NCBI GenBank assembly: GCA_902599445.1
Contig: CACKFK010000005.1
Location: 1 to 64,000 of the forward strand
Direction of reading: 5' to 3'
Origin: an uncultured Alphaproteobacteria bacterium
Lineage (GTDB): Bacteria > Pseudomonadota > Alphaproteobacteria > Rhodobacterales > Rhodobacteraceae
DNA length: 64,000 nt
In this document: piece after piece, positions 41,617 through 51,662 of the stretch
Numbering within the stretch: the first letter of the stretch is position 1
Layout: each line of letters opens with the position of its first letter
Program-made: the position numbers and the translations under genes
Notes under the pieces: generated by a model
Seen by the model: the letters and a program-made list of their open reading frames with translations, nothing else
Told to the model about the DNA's origin: nothing
The model's database searches: none

Positions 41617-44319
41617 ATGGAAAAAACCTTTGACCCCCATGAAGTTGAGAATCGCCTTATAAAGCTTTGGCAGGATACTGGAGCTTTTGCTGCGGGGGTG
41701 AACGCAAAACCTGGCATGGAAACGTTTTGTATAATGATCCCTCCACCCAATGTAACGGGAAATTTGCACATGGGACATGCATTTAACAATACTATTCAGG
41801 ATATCTTGGTAAGGTGGCACAGAATGCGAGGTTTTGACACTTTATGGCAACCAGGGCAAGACCATGCAGGAATTGCCACCCAAATGGTCGTGGAAAGGGA
41901 GCTTGAGAAGAACGAGAATGTAACCAGAGAGAAATTAGGAAGGGGCCCCTTTCTCGAAAAGGTATGGGAATGGAAAGAGAAGAGCGGAGGGACTATAATT
42001 GATCAATTAAAAAGGATAGGAGCTTCCTGTGATTGGAATAGAAATCGTTTCACTATGGACACAAATTTTCAAAAGTCAGTGTTAGCGGCTTTCGTGAAAA
42101 TGTATTCAGACGGGTACATATATAGAGGAGAAAGGCTAGTCAATTGGGACCCTCATTTCAAGACGGCCATTTCCGATTTAGAAGTTGAAAATATGGAGAT
42201 CGATGGTGAGTTCTGGCATATAAAGTATCCACTCAAGAACGGAGAGAAGTATGAATATATAGAGCGTGATGCAGATGGCCAGGAAACTTTTAGAGAAACT
42301 CGTGATTATATTTCGATTGCTACCACCAGACCGGAAACAATGCTAGGTGATGGCGCTGTTGCAGTTCACCCAGATGATGAACGCTATAGGGACATAATCG
42401 GAAAAGAGGTGGTTTTACCTTTAACCAATCGTGATATCCCAATAATTGAAGATGAATATCCAGATCCAAATTTTGGATCTGGTGCGGTTAAAATCACTGG
42501 AGCACATGATTTCAATGACTATGAAGTTGCCAAGAGACATGGCCTTGAATTTTTTAATCTAATGGATGAGAAAGCTTGCTTGTTAGACGTCAGTTATATT
42601 CCTAGGCCGTATCGAAGATTGGATAGGTATGAAGCACGTAAAAGTATTGTTCAAGATTTAGACAATGAGGGTTACCTTATAAAGGTGGAGAAAAAGAAGA
42701 TTGTTCAGCCTTTTGGAGATAGATCCAAAGTAGTGGTGGAACCATACTTGACGAAACAATGGTTCGTAGATGCTAAAGCAATAGTTCAATCTGCTATAGA
42801 CGCCGTCAAAGATGGGCGGACCCAGATATTTCCAGAAAGGGACACAAAAACTTATTTCGCCTGGTTGGAGAATATAGAGCCATGGTGTATAAGCCGTCAG
42901 TTGTGGTGGGGGCATCAAATTCCTGTTTGGTATGATGAAGATGGAAATCAATACTGTGCAGTTTCGGAAGAAGAGGCTAAGAAAGCTGCTGGAAATAAGA
43001 ATTTGATAAGAGATTCGGATGTATTAGACACGTGGTTTTCTTCAGGTTTATGGCCAATTGGGACATTAGGTTGGCCTGACAATACTGAGGAATTACAAAA
43101 ATATTTTCCAACCAGTATTTTAGTTACAGGTTTTGACATTCTATTTTTTTGGGTTGCAAGGATGATGATGATGCAACTCGCATTGGTAAATCAAGTGCCA
43201 TTTCAGAAGGTCTATGTTCATGCCCTCGTTAGGGATGAGAAAGGGAAAAAAATGTCTAAGTCCCTGGGTAATGTTATAGATCCTTTGGATCTAATAAATG
43301 AATATGGGGCAGATGCAGTTAGGTTCACTCTTACTTCGATGGCTGCAATTGGTCGGGATCTTAAGTTATCTACCGATCGAGTCTTGGGGTACAGAAACTT
43401 TGGAACAAAGATTTGGAATGCTGCAAGATATGGAACAATGAATGAATGTAAGAGTAGTGACAAATTTGATCCCATTAGCGCTCAAAATACTTTGAATAAG
43501 TGGATAATTGGAGAAACGGTAGCTGTCAAAGCTGAAGTAGATAAATGCCTTGAAAAATTCCGTTTTAATGAAGTTGCAAATTTACTTTATGCACATGTTT
43601 GGGGGAAATTTTGCGATTGGTACTTAGAGTTTTCTAAACCATTACTGTTGGGGGATGACAGAGATGTCAAGACGGAAACCCAAAGGACTTTTGCCTGGGC
43701 CTTAGATCAGTGCCTAATAATGCTGCATCCCATAATGCCATTCATCACGGAAGAGATTTGGAGTAAGACTGGGATCCGTGAAAACCTTATCATGCATCAG
43801 GACTGGCCTGAATATAATCTAAAGGCGTTATGGAACCAAGAGGCTCATAATGAGATAAATTGGATTATAAGTCTTGTTGAGGAGATTCGTTCTGTAAGGG
43901 CGGAAATGAATGTCCCAGCTGGGACAAAGATAAGCTTGCAAGCTTTCAAGGTAAATCCTAGGGAGAAAAAATTCTTACAGGCAAATGATATTTTTATAAA
44001 GCAACTCGGTCGTATAGAAAGAATTGATTTCTCTGAGGAAATGCAAGATGGTTCAATAAGCATTTCAGTTCCTGGGGCTGAATTTATATTTCCACTTGCA
44101 AATGTAATCGATGTTCCAAAGGAAAAATTGCGACTGGAGAAAACCCTTCAAAAGCTCCGATCTGAAAGTGAAATGTTGGATAAGAAACTTCAAAATAAAA
44201 AATTCTTGGCTAATGCCCCTATCGCCATTGTAGAGGACATTAAAATTAGGTTTTCTACATTATTCTCTGAAATTGAAAAGAAAGAGGGAGCACTTTCCCG
44301 CTTATCGCAACTAAAATAA
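41617..44319 (+). CDS. valS: Valyl-tRNA synthetase
   Basis: This 900-residue class I synthetase charges tRNA-Val. The HIGH-type motif is PPPNVTGNLHMGHAF (about residues 47-61), the editing domain follows (TTRPETMLGDGAVAVHPDD near 240), KMSKS is in KGKKMSKSLGNV (about 545), and the C-terminal coiled-coil arm with its Leu/Lys heptads is complete (ends LSRLSQLK). A long AT-rich leader precedes the ATG with no strong ribosome binding site (AATATTAATGAT). The next gene begins 4 nt later. Confidence 0.97.
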   Translation: MEKTFDPHEVENRLIKLWQDTGAFAAGVNAKPGMETFCIMIPPPNVTGNLHMGHAFNNTIQDILVRWHRMRGFDTLWQPGQDHAGIATQMVVERELEKNENVTREKLGRGPFLEKVWEWKEKSGGTIIDQLKRIGASCDWNRNRFTMDTNFQKSVLAAFVKMYSDGYIYRGERLVNWDPHFKTAISDLEVENMEIDGEFWHIKYPLKNGEKYEYIERDADGQETFRETRDYISIATTRPETMLGDGAVAVHPDDERYRDIIGKEVVLPLTNRDIPIIEDEYPDPNFGSGAVKITGAHDFNDYEVAKRHGLEFFNLMDEKACLLDVSYIPRPYRRLDRYEARKSIVQDLDNEGYLIKVEKKKIVQPFGDRSKVVVEPYLTKQWFVDAKAIVQSAIDAVKDGRTQIFPERDTKTYFAWLENIEPWCISRQLWWGHQIPVWYDEDGNQYCAVSEEEAKKAAGNKNLIRDSDVLDTWFSSGLWPIGTLGWPDNTEELQKYFPTSILVTGFDILFFWVARMMMMQLALVNQVPFQKVYVHALVRDEKGKKMSKSLGNVIDPLDLINEYGADAVRFTLTSMAAIGRDLKLSTDRVLGYRNFGTKIWNAARYGTMNECKSSDKFDPISAQNTLNKWIIGETVAVKAEVDKCLEKFRFNEVANLLYAHVWGKFCDWYLEFSKPLLLGDDRDVKTETQRTFAWALDQCLIMLHPIMPFITEEIWSKTGIRENLIMHQDWPEYNLKALWNQEAHNEINWIISLVEEIRSVRAEMNVPAGTKISLQAFKVNPREKKFLQANDIFIKQLGRIERIDFSEEMQDGSISISVPGAEFIFPLANVIDVPKEKLRLEKTLQKLRSESEMLDKKLQNKKFLANAPIAIVEDIKIRFSTLFSEIEKKEGALSRLSQLK

Positions 44320-44323
44320 AGCA

Positions 44324-45424
44324 ATGAAACTCTATACAAATCTAATAAATAGTTTGTCGGCGGAAGTTCCGTTCGTTGGACCAGAAGCTCAAGAAAGATC
44401 CTCGGGGATGGTTTTTAAAGCACGTTTGGGTGCAAATGAGAGTATTTTTGGACCTTCTGAGAAGTCTATTATCGCAATGCAAAAGGCTGCTGCTTTTGAT
44501 GTATGGAAATATGGTGACCCAGAAAATTATGAAATTAGGGAAGCTATAGCAAAAAAGATGAATGTAAACCGAGTAAATATTGTGATTGGGGAAGGTATTG
44601 ACGCATTATTGGGTTACTTGGTTAGACTCCTTGTTGAACCTGGGGTCAAAGTTATAACTTCGCTTGGGGCATATCCAACCTTTAATTATCACGTCAAGGG
44701 CTATGGCGGTGAATTGATTTTTATTCCATACCAAAAGGATCATGAAGACTTAGAAGCCTTAGTAGATGCGGCTGCCAAACATCGTGCAAGATTAATTTAT
44801 TTCGCAAATCCTGACAACCCAATGGGTACAGCTAATTCAGCAAAGAGAATTGAGGAGATAATAAAAAGAATTCCAGAAGATTGTATCTTATGTCTCGATG
44901 AAGCTTATGCAGATTTTGCTCCTAAGCATATGGTTCCTGAAATAAATGTTGAAAACCCACAGGTCCTGCGCTTTAGGACTTTTTCTAAAGCATATGGATT
45001 GGCTGGAGCAAGAATTGGCTTTGCTATTGGTGCCAGCGATGTAATTAAAAATTTTGATAAAATCAGGAATCACTTTGGAGTAAATAGAATTGCGCAAACT
45101 GGGGCTTTGGCAGCTCTAAATGATGAAGAGTACTTAAATATTGTCAAATACAGAGTCAACGAAGCAAAAGGCGAAATTGAAAAAATAGCAACGGAGAATA
45201 ATCTATCCACTATTGAATCATTCACAAACTTTGTTGCAGTTGATTGTGGTAGGGAGGGGCAGTATGCTAGCAAGATCTTGCAAAACTTAATTAAGCGTGA
45301 CGTCTTTGTACGAATGCCTTCTGTTGCCCCACTAAACAGATGCATACGTATTACAGTAGGAGAAGTTACAGATATGACTTATTTGGCAGATCAATTACCT
45401 AAAGTATTAAAGGAAACCATTTAG
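44324..45424 (+). CDS. HisC-type class I/II aminotransferase
   Basis: This 366-residue PLP enzyme belongs to the histidinol-phosphate aminotransferase group: RLGANESIFGPS near residue 35, ANPDNPMGT, the aspartate in LCLDEAYADF, and the lysine motif FRTFSKAYGLAGARIG (about residues 215-230). Genuine HisC and related enzymes for other amino acids cannot be separated by eye. It starts 4 nt after valS, so they are cotranscribed. Its stop overlaps the stop of the convergent aminotransferase gene (TTAG at 45421-45424). Confidence 0.85.
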   Translation: MKLYTNLINSLSAEVPFVGPEAQERSSGMVFKARLGANESIFGPSEKSIIAMQKAAAFDVWKYGDPENYEIREAIAKKMNVNRVNIVIGEGIDALLGYLVRLLVEPGVKVITSLGAYPTFNYHVKGYGGELIFIPYQKDHEDLEALVDAAAKHRARLIYFANPDNPMGTANSAKRIEEIIKRIPEDCILCLDEAYADFAPKHMVPEINVENPQVLRFRTFSKAYGLAGARIGFAIGASDVIKNFDKIRNHFGVNRIAQTGALAALNDEEYLNIVKYRVNEAKGEIEKIATENNLSTIESFTNFVAVDCGREGQYASKILQNLIKRDVFVRMPSVAPLNRCIRITVGEVTDMTYLADQLPKVLKETI

Positions 45425-46668
45425 TCTCTTTGAGACCGTAGTTTTTTTACCATGAATTCAGTAGCAGCGGTTATACCTCCCGGGGTAAAGGGGATATTCT
45501 CTTTCTTCAAACCAGCTTCCAATAGACTTAAAACGCCAAGGATCATATGTGGATTCAAATAGCCCATATGCCCTATCCTGAAAACTGATCGACCTTCTAA
45601 AAACTCTTTAGAAGAAAATCCGATTCCGATTCCCAAATCAACACCACCCTGCCTAGATATCCATTCCCTCACTCTACTAAAATCAAATTGCCGTGAGAAA
45701 ATAGTTGTGACTGCGTTTGATCTGAGACTTTTATCTCTAATATTTAAGGAAAGAGCCCCTCCTTTTGATCCTAAATGCTCAATACATTCCCAGACCATTC
45801 CAGAAAGTATTTCATGCCTAAGAAAAACATTTTCTCTTCCCTCCTCATTCAGCATATTAAGGGCTTCCAGTTGTCCAAACAATAGATTGGTAGGAGCCGT
45901 CCCTGAAAAGATGTCATAGAATCTAGCCGGGTTTAAACGTGGTTGCCAGTCCCAATACGGACTGACGATTTGGTCTTTGTTGTTCAGTTTTTTTGCATAA
46001 TTCTCAGCACGTTCATTTACAATGCAGTAAGCAAGCCCAGGAGGTGTCATCAAGCCTTTTTGCGAAGCCGTAATAAGAACATCAATGCCCCAAGGATCCA
46101 TTTCTATTCTTTCACAGCCAAAAGAAGCTATTGCATCTACGACTAAAATAGCAGGATGCTTAGCAGCACTAATTGCTTCTTTGAAATCCTGTATTCTATT
46201 CCTACTAGAGCTTGATGTGTCAGTATGAACTGCAAGAATTCCTTTTATTTTTCGAGCTCTATCATCCTTTAATATTTCTTCGATCCGAGTGGGATCAATT
46301 ATGGTATTGAACCCTACGTCGATATGAATAATATTCAGTCCTAATCTTTTAGCAATTATTCCCCATTTATGCCCAAAATGACCAGTTGAGCAAAGTAAAA
46401 CTGAGTCATTAGGTCTGAATAAATTAACTAATGAAGCTTCCCAAACACCATGTCCATTAGATACATAAATGACTGTTTTACCATTTGTGTTAGCAAACTT
46501 GGCAATGCCTTCTCTCACCCCTTCTGTAACAAGTTCTATTTCCTTGCCATATATGTTTGGGGCAGGTCTGTTCATGGCTTGGAGAACTCGCTGCGGAATA
46601 TTTGATGGTCCAGGTATTGCTAAATGTTCCCTGCCGTATGTCAACTTGATATTAGAAGACTTACTCAT
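45421..46668 (-). CDS. Class V alanine/serine-glyoxylate-type aminotransferase
   Basis: This PLP enzyme of about 415 residues fits the alanine/serine-glyoxylate aminotransferase group. It begins with the family's LAIPGPSNIPQRVLQAM, has VVDAIASFGCERIEMDPWGID with the PLP-binding Asp, and the lysine in ITASQKGLMTPPGLAY. It could convert glyoxylate (an end product of the purine genes at 6918-8224) to glycine. I start at ATG 46668 with AAGGAA upstream; a TTG at 46737 would add 23 residues with no family similarity. It shares overlapping stops with the HisC-like gene. Confidence 0.85.
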   Translation of the reverse strand: MSKSSNIKLTYGREHLAIPGPSNIPQRVLQAMNRPAPNIYGKEIELVTEGVREGIAKFANTNGKTVIYVSNGHGVWEASLVNLFRPNDSVLLCSTGHFGHKWGIIAKRLGLNIIHIDVGFNTIIDPTRIEEILKDDRARKIKGILAVHTDTSSSSRNRIQDFKEAISAAKHPAILVVDAIASFGCERIEMDPWGIDVLITASQKGLMTPPGLAYCIVNERAENYAKKLNNKDQIVSPYWDWQPRLNPARFYDIFSGTAPTNLLFGQLEALNMLNEEGRENVFLRHEILSGMVWECIEHLGSKGGALSLNIRDKSLRSNAVTTIFSRQFDFSRVREWISRQGGVDLGIGIGFSSKEFLEGRSVFRIGHMGYLNPHMILGVLSLLEAGLKKENIPFTPGGITAATEFMVKKLRSQRD

Positions 46669-46784
46669 CTGTGAAGTATTCCTTGCTACTGGTTTATTTG
46701 ATGCTTTTAGCACAAAGGTTGCCAATTTTTGTTCCAAGGGCTACTTATACCAAAATAGTTGTAATTTGCTAGACTGGATTTAAT

Positions 46785-47456
46785 TTGTTTAACAAACTAA
46801 AGAAGCGGTTTGAAGAATTCGATTTGAATTGGCGGAAATCTCTCGAACCATGGGAAGGGAGTGATACTCAGTTAAACTCAGCCAAAAAACATGCTTTCTG
46901 GATAGATCACGAGTTCTTAAGATATTTCTACCATAATACGGCAGAAGTTGCACCCGGTGTATATCGAGCTAATCAACCATCTCCGGATAGAATTATTAAA
47001 TGGGCTGAGTTTGGGATAAAAACCATCATCAACCTACGAGGTGCTAGCAACCAAGGATCTTATTTTTTAGAATCCCAGAAGTGCAATGATTTAGGAATTA
47101 AGCTCATTAACCATCCTCTCTATGCCACTAGATTAGCAAAACCGGAGGAATTACTATCTCTGGCAAATGTCTTTAAAAGCATAGAGTATCCCATTCTATT
47201 ACATTGTAAGTCTGGAGCGGATAGAGCCGGTTTGGCTTCAGTTCTTTACCATCTATTGATATTGGATACACCATTTTCAATAGCTAGGAGCCAATTATCT
47301 TTTCGCTATTTACACATAAAATTGGCAAGATCTGGAATATTGGATTTTATGCTTGATATGTATGAAAAAGATAACAAAAAAACAGGAATAAGTTTTAGAT
47401 CGTGGTTAGAGACGTGCTATAACCCTAACAAATTAACAATGAAATTCCGTGGCTAA
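46785..47456 (+). CDS. Dual-specificity/tyrosine phosphatase-like protein
   Basis: This 223-residue protein carries the cysteine-phosphatase P-loop HCKSGADRAG (about residues 145-154) with the general-acid region upstream (NLRGASNQGSYFLES, NHPLYATRLAKPEELL). Such small bacterial phosphatases act on phosphotyrosine, lipid or sugar phosphates. It starts with TTG at 46785, with no better ATG. The MsbA-like exporter gene follows after about 40 nt, which may mean that it dephosphorylates a lipid or lipid A-related substrate; this link is inference. Confidence 0.82.
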   Translation: MFNKLKKRFEEFDLNWRKSLEPWEGSDTQLNSAKKHAFWIDHEFLRYFYHNTAEVAPGVYRANQPSPDRIIKWAEFGIKTIINLRGASNQGSYFLESQKCNDLGIKLINHPLYATRLAKPEELLSLANVFKSIEYPILLHCKSGADRAGLASVLYHLLILDTPFSIARSQLSFRYLHIKLARSGILDFMLDMYEKDNKKTGISFRSWLETCYNPNKLTMKFRG

Positions 47457-47495
47457 ATCAGTGTGGCCGACTAGATAGGATAGTGATCTGATTTG

Positions 47496-49286
47496 ATGAA
47501 TAATTCAAGAAATGATCTGGTAAATTCCAAAATTTCAAGGATAATTGATTCCAACATCTTGACTAGTTGGTTTTGGGAAAAGTATTTCCGAAAATACGCG
47601 GCCATCTTAATAGTAGGCATAGTCTTTATGACATTAGAAGGTGGAATGTTAGGGTTACTCTCGTACTCAATTAAAGCCATGTTTGATGATGTTTTCGTTC
47701 CTAGTAATAAAGCTGCATTATTGTCTGTAGGGCTCATAATTTTTGCTATTTTCTTGCTACGCGCACTTTCTGGATTAATTCAAAGATTAATTGTTACATG
47801 GGTTAGTCAGAAGGTTGAAAAAGCATTACAAGAGAGTTTGTTGGAAAAGTTAATCAACTTGGATATGGATTTCTTTAATAAAGTCTCTCCAGGAGTATTA
47901 ATAGAAAGAATGCGTGTTGATACCAGGGCTGTGACAGGTACAGCCGGCACCATATTTATCACCTTGGTTAGAGATGGGGTCTCACTTTTGTCACTTGTCG
48001 CGGTTGCCTTGTATGTTGATTGGACGTGGACAGTCATTGCGTTTATAGGTGCCCCACTACTCATTGTCCCTGTGTTCTTCCTCCAAAGTTGGATTAGGAA
48101 AACCTCCAGCGAGAATAGGACTATAGAAGGAAATTTAAGTTTGTCCTTAGATGAAATTTTCCATGGCATTGCCATTATCAAACTTTATTCTATCGAAGCT
48201 TATCGCTTAGGATTGTTCAAGGTTCTCTTAGAAAAAGTACGAAAGATTAAGCTTAAAATAGAGGGTGGGATAGCTACTACTCCAGCTTTAATAGACTTTA
48301 TCGCCGGGGTTGGGTTTCTTGGAGTCATGATTTTTGGCGGAGGCCAGATAGTTGCTGGAGAGAAAACTATCGGGGATTTTATGGCTTTCTTCACTGCAAT
48401 GGCATTAATTTTCGAACCAATGAGAAGGTTAAGTAATGTAGCAGGAAATTTTCAAGTTATGCTCGCCAGCGCTGAAAAGGTGTTTAGGTTTTTTCATGTA
48501 AATAATTCGATAAATCGCCAAAAACTGGAGCTTGGGGATAGCCATGTCATAAATTTTTCAGGAGAAATTCTTTTCGAAAAGGTATCTTTTGAGGTAGATG
48601 ACAAATTAATTCTCGACAAGGTGAACTTTTCTGTTTCCCCTGGAGAACTTGTAGCTTTTGTTGGTAAGTCCGGTGCTGGTAAGACTACAATACTAAGACT
48701 GCTTGCTGGGCTGATAGCCCCCACAAGTGGAAGAATTCTCATAGATGGTAAAGATATTTCTACCATACCCGTAAATAGGTTAAGAGCTAATATGTCAATT
48801 GTAATACAGGAAAACCAACTGTTTGATGAGTCAATTTATGAAAATGTGCGAATAGGAAAATTAGGGGCTAGTGAGTCTGAAATTGAACATGCGTGTTTGT
48901 CAGCTTTTGTAAATGAGTTTGCAGATGATTTACCAGAAAAGTTATTTACCAAAGTTGGCCCCCGGGGGAACAAACTCTCTGGAGGGCAAAGACAAAGAAT
49001 AAATATCGCTAGAGCATTTATTAGAAATACGCCTATTTTCCTGCTTGATGAACCTACTGCTGCATTGGATGCTAAATCGGAGAAACTGGTGCAAAAAGCA
49101 TTTAATGAAAGCATTATCGGTAGAACTACTTTAATGATCTCCCATAGAATAGCTAATATTATTAATGCGCAAAAGGTTATTGTCATGGATAATGGAGTGA
49201 TTGTTGAGCAGGGTACGCACGCTGAATTAATGGAAAAGAAAGGCCTTTATGCGGATTTATCGAAACTTCAGATGTTGGGAGGATAA
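47496..49286 (+). CDS. MsbA-like ABC exporter (membrane domain plus ATPase)
   Basis: This 596-residue half-transporter has an N-terminal six-helix ABC membrane domain (about 25-320; the conserved LERMRVDTRAV and IKLYSIEAYRL coupling segments) and a C-terminal ATPase: Walker A VGKSGAGKTTILRLL, signature LSGGQRQRINIARAF, Walker B IFLLDEPTAALD and H-loop ISHR. It would work as a homodimer to flip lipids such as lipid A, or export drugs. ATG 47496 is used; TTG 47493 adds one residue. The YgfZ-like gene begins 5 nt downstream. Confidence 0.9.
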   Translation: MNNSRNDLVNSKISRIIDSNILTSWFWEKYFRKYAAILIVGIVFMTLEGGMLGLLSYSIKAMFDDVFVPSNKAALLSVGLIIFAIFLLRALSGLIQRLIVTWVSQKVEKALQESLLEKLINLDMDFFNKVSPGVLIERMRVDTRAVTGTAGTIFITLVRDGVSLLSLVAVALYVDWTWTVIAFIGAPLLIVPVFFLQSWIRKTSSENRTIEGNLSLSLDEIFHGIAIIKLYSIEAYRLGLFKVLLEKVRKIKLKIEGGIATTPALIDFIAGVGFLGVMIFGGGQIVAGEKTIGDFMAFFTAMALIFEPMRRLSNVAGNFQVMLASAEKVFRFFHVNNSINRQKLELGDSHVINFSGEILFEKVSFEVDDKLILDKVNFSVSPGELVAFVGKSGAGKTTILRLLAGLIAPTSGRILIDGKDISTIPVNRLRANMSIVIQENQLFDESIYENVRIGKLGASESEIEHACLSAFVNEFADDLPEKLFTKVGPRGNKLSGGQRQRINIARAFIRNTPIFLLDEPTAALDAKSEKLVQKAFNESIIGRTTLMISHRIANIINAQKVIVMDNGVIVEQGTHAELMEKKGLYADLSKLQMLGG

Positions 49287-49291
49287 CTCAA

Positions 49292-50104
49292 TTGGATACG
49301 GAATTTAGGCAGTTCATAGACGAATCGAGGAGGTTAATTCGTGTGCGTGGCAAGGATGCAAAGAAGCTTCTGCAAGGGATTCTAACTAATGATATTGATG
49401 AGGTAACTGACTCCATTATTTATTCGGGGATCCTTACTCCTCAGGGAAAATATCTATATGATTTTTTTGTCTGGGGTTTAGGTGCGGAAAATTTTGTAAT
49501 AGACATTGATAAAGAAAGAGTTGAGGACCTTAAAAAGACCCTGAACCTTTATCGGCTACGATCAGATGTTGTAATATCTGATATAAATCAAAAGATTTTA
49601 CTAGGGGTGGGGATGCTCTCCCCGTCTGGTTTTTCGGACCCCAGAAATCCAGAGTTGGGTTGGAGAGAGTTAGTAGAAGAAACTTTTGAAGATAAAAGTA
49701 GCATTAGAAATAGGGATTTGGTAAAGGAGTTTGAAGAGCGTCGAATTGGACTTGCCATTCCGAAGTATGGGCATGAGTTAATCCCAAATGAAACTTTTAT
49801 TTTGGAGATGGGGTTCGATAAATTGAATGGAGTTAGCTTCAGTAAAGGATGTTTTGTGGGTCAAGAGGTCACTGCCAGAATGAAACATAAAGCAACCCTA
49901 AAAAATGGTCTCTTTAGGTTTAAAAATGCTCCAGACTGTTCTTCTTCAAGGAAAATTATTTACAATGCAAAAGGACAGAAGGCAGGAGTTATGTCATCTT
50001 CTGCCAATGGTATTGGGCTAGGGTTAGTGAAGTTCTTATATAATAAAGGGAAATTGATCTGTGATGGGAATGAGCTCGACGTCATAGTAGAAACAAATAT
50101 TTAG
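49292..50104 (+). CDS. ygfZ: YgfZ-type folate-binding Fe-S maturation protein
   Basis: This 270-residue protein belongs to the YgfZ/Iba57 family, which uses folate to support repair and assembly of some 4Fe-4S enzymes. The hallmark KGCFVGQEVTARMKHKA (about residues 189-205) contains the essential Cys. The N-terminal GcvT-like fold shows LLQGILTNDI and LTPQGKYLYDFFV. It starts with TTG at 49292 behind GGGAGGA. The 3' end overlaps the convergent inositol monophosphatase gene by 4 bp. Need for it fits the several Fe-S proteins in this window. Confidence 0.9.
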   Translation: MDTEFRQFIDESRRLIRVRGKDAKKLLQGILTNDIDEVTDSIIYSGILTPQGKYLYDFFVWGLGAENFVIDIDKERVEDLKKTLNLYRLRSDVVISDINQKILLGVGMLSPSGFSDPRNPELGWRELVEETFEDKSSIRNRDLVKEFEERRIGLAIPKYGHELIPNETFILEMGFDKLNGVSFSKGCFVGQEVTARMKHKATLKNGLFRFKNAPDCSSSRKIIYNAKGQKAGVMSSSANGIGLGLVKFLYNKGKLICDGNELDVIVETNI

Positions 50105-50895
50105 CCTGATCGTAAGATAATATCTGACAATTCATTAAATATCTTGTTACTTGCTGCTATTATTGATCCATTTGAAATGGGATCCATGTCTCTTTCCAAT
50201 GATTCTACTAATCCACCGGATTCTCTCACAATTAATATACCAGCAGCAATATCCCAGCTGTTTAAACCTCTTTCCCAATAGCCATCTAGTCTTCCAGCTG
50301 CAACATAGGCTAAATCAAGGGCAGCGGCACCATTTCTGCGTAAACCCGAGCATTTTGGCATAAGGTGGTTTATTTCTTGGAGCGTAGAAGATAAGCCAGC
50401 TTTGTTTGCAAAAGGTATTCCAGTAGCAAAAAGCATTTCTAACATATTTTCCCGGCCTGAAACCCTTAGACGCTTTTCATTGAGCCAAGCACCATTACCT
50501 TTTTCTGCCACATAGCATTCATTTTTTATAGGGTCATAAATAACCCCTATAACGACCTCTTTCTTGTGTTCTAGGGCTATTGAAATAGCCCAATGGGGGA
50601 TCCCGTGCAAGAAATTACTTGTACCGTCCAATGGATCAACAATCCAACGCCTTGTTGGGTCTTTACCAATTACCTCTTCACTTTCTTCTCCGACCCATCC
50701 ATAATATGGACGAGCTTGCTCAAGCTCCGCTCTAATGATTTTTTCTGCCCTTAAATCAGCCTTTGAGACAAAATCTCCTGGTGATTTAGTCGCTGCTTGT
50801 AAATGCTCTACTTCGCCAAAGTCCTTCAGAAGGCTTCTTGCCGCTTTCCGAGCTGCCTTTATCATCACGTTTAATGTTGCACTATAATTGGGCAC
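50101..50895 (-). CDS. suhB: Inositol-1-monophosphatase family protein
   Basis: This 264-residue Mg-dependent phosphatase has the metal-binding motifs EESEE (about residues 70-74), WIVDPLDGTSNFLHGIP (about 86-102) and NSWDIAAGILIVRESGG (about 213-229). The bacterial family includes SuhB, which also takes part in rRNA transcription. It is followed upstream (on the minus strand) by efp 36 nt away, an order seen in many alphaproteobacteria, suggesting an efp-suhB operon. Confidence 0.92.
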   Translation of the reverse strand: MPNYSATLNVMIKAARKAARSLLKDFGEVEHLQAATKSPGDFVSKADLRAEKIIRAELEQARPYYGWVGEESEEVIGKDPTRRWIVDPLDGTSNFLHGIPHWAISIALEHKKEVVIGVIYDPIKNECYVAEKGNGAWLNEKRLRVSGRENMLEMLFATGIPFANKAGLSSTLQEINHLMPKCSGLRRNGAAALDLAYVAAGRLDGYWERGLNSWDIAAGILIVRESGGLVESLERDMDPISNGSIIAASNKIFNELSDIILRSG

Positions 50896-50931
50896 TATTT
50901 GTTTCCAAATGAGGTTTTGTTGATTAGCAGT

Positions 50932-51495
50932 TCATGCTCTTTCTATGTATTCAGATGTTTCTGTTGAAACAACAATTTCCTCATCTTGTTGGATAAAGGG
51001 AGGCACCGATATTCTGACACCATTTTGTAAAATTGCTGGCTTAAAACTATTTGATGCAGTTTGTCCTTTCACTGAGGGTTCAGTTTCTATGACTTTACAG
51101 ATTACCTTCTCAGGCAGAGTTACATTAAGTGCTTCATCTTCATAGTATTCAATCTGTACAGTCATTCCTTCATCCAAAAAGGCTATTCTATCCGAAATTA
51201 AGTCAGCAGGAAGTTCTATTTGTTCAAAGGTTGTTTTATCCATAAAAAATAGGGTTTTATCACTCTCATACAAAAACTGTTGCTCTTTTTGTTCCAGTCG
51301 TGCCTTTTCAACTTTATCTGCTGACCTGAATCTCTCATTTAATTTCGAACCATTTCGTAGATTTTTCATCTCGACTTGGGCAAATGCACCACCTTTACCA
51401 GGTTTAACATGTGAAACTTTAACAGCCACCCATAGGCCGTCATTGTGTTCAAGCACATTCCCAGGTCTTATCTCATTACCATTAATCTTGACCAT
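50932..51495 (-). CDS. efp: Elongation factor P
   Basis: This 187-residue factor relieves ribosome stalling at polyproline stretches. All three beta-barrel domains are present; the modified Lys lies at the tip [17 protein letters not shown] (about residue 34), and the C-terminal segment ends near [23 protein letters not shown] start at ATG 51495 ([12 protein letters not shown]) because a GGGGA ribosome binding site is upstream and the family begins there; the longer frame from 51546 adds 17 unrelated residues. It is transcribed with suhB. Confidence 0.95.
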   Translation of the reverse strand: MVKINGNEIRPGNVLEHNDGLWVAVKVSHVKPGKGGAFAQVEMKNLRNGSKLNERFRSADKVEKARLEQKEQQFLYESDKTLFFMDKTTFEQIELPADLISDRIAFLDEGMTVQIEYYEDEALNVTLPEKVICKVIETEPSVKGQTASNSFKPAILQNGVRISVPPFIQQDEEIVVSTETSEYIERA

Positions 51496-51662
51496 AGTTG
51501 TTCCCCTATGCTGGCATGTTGTAGTAAAATTTTTGTGATGTAGCAAGGCATAGTTGCACTAAAAAAATTACATCTTCAAATTTTGAGAATGTCGGTTAGT
51601 TGTTGAATGGTTAAAAATAGCCTAATAGGTTGTATCGCAAAGGTGAGTGTAGGAAAAATATT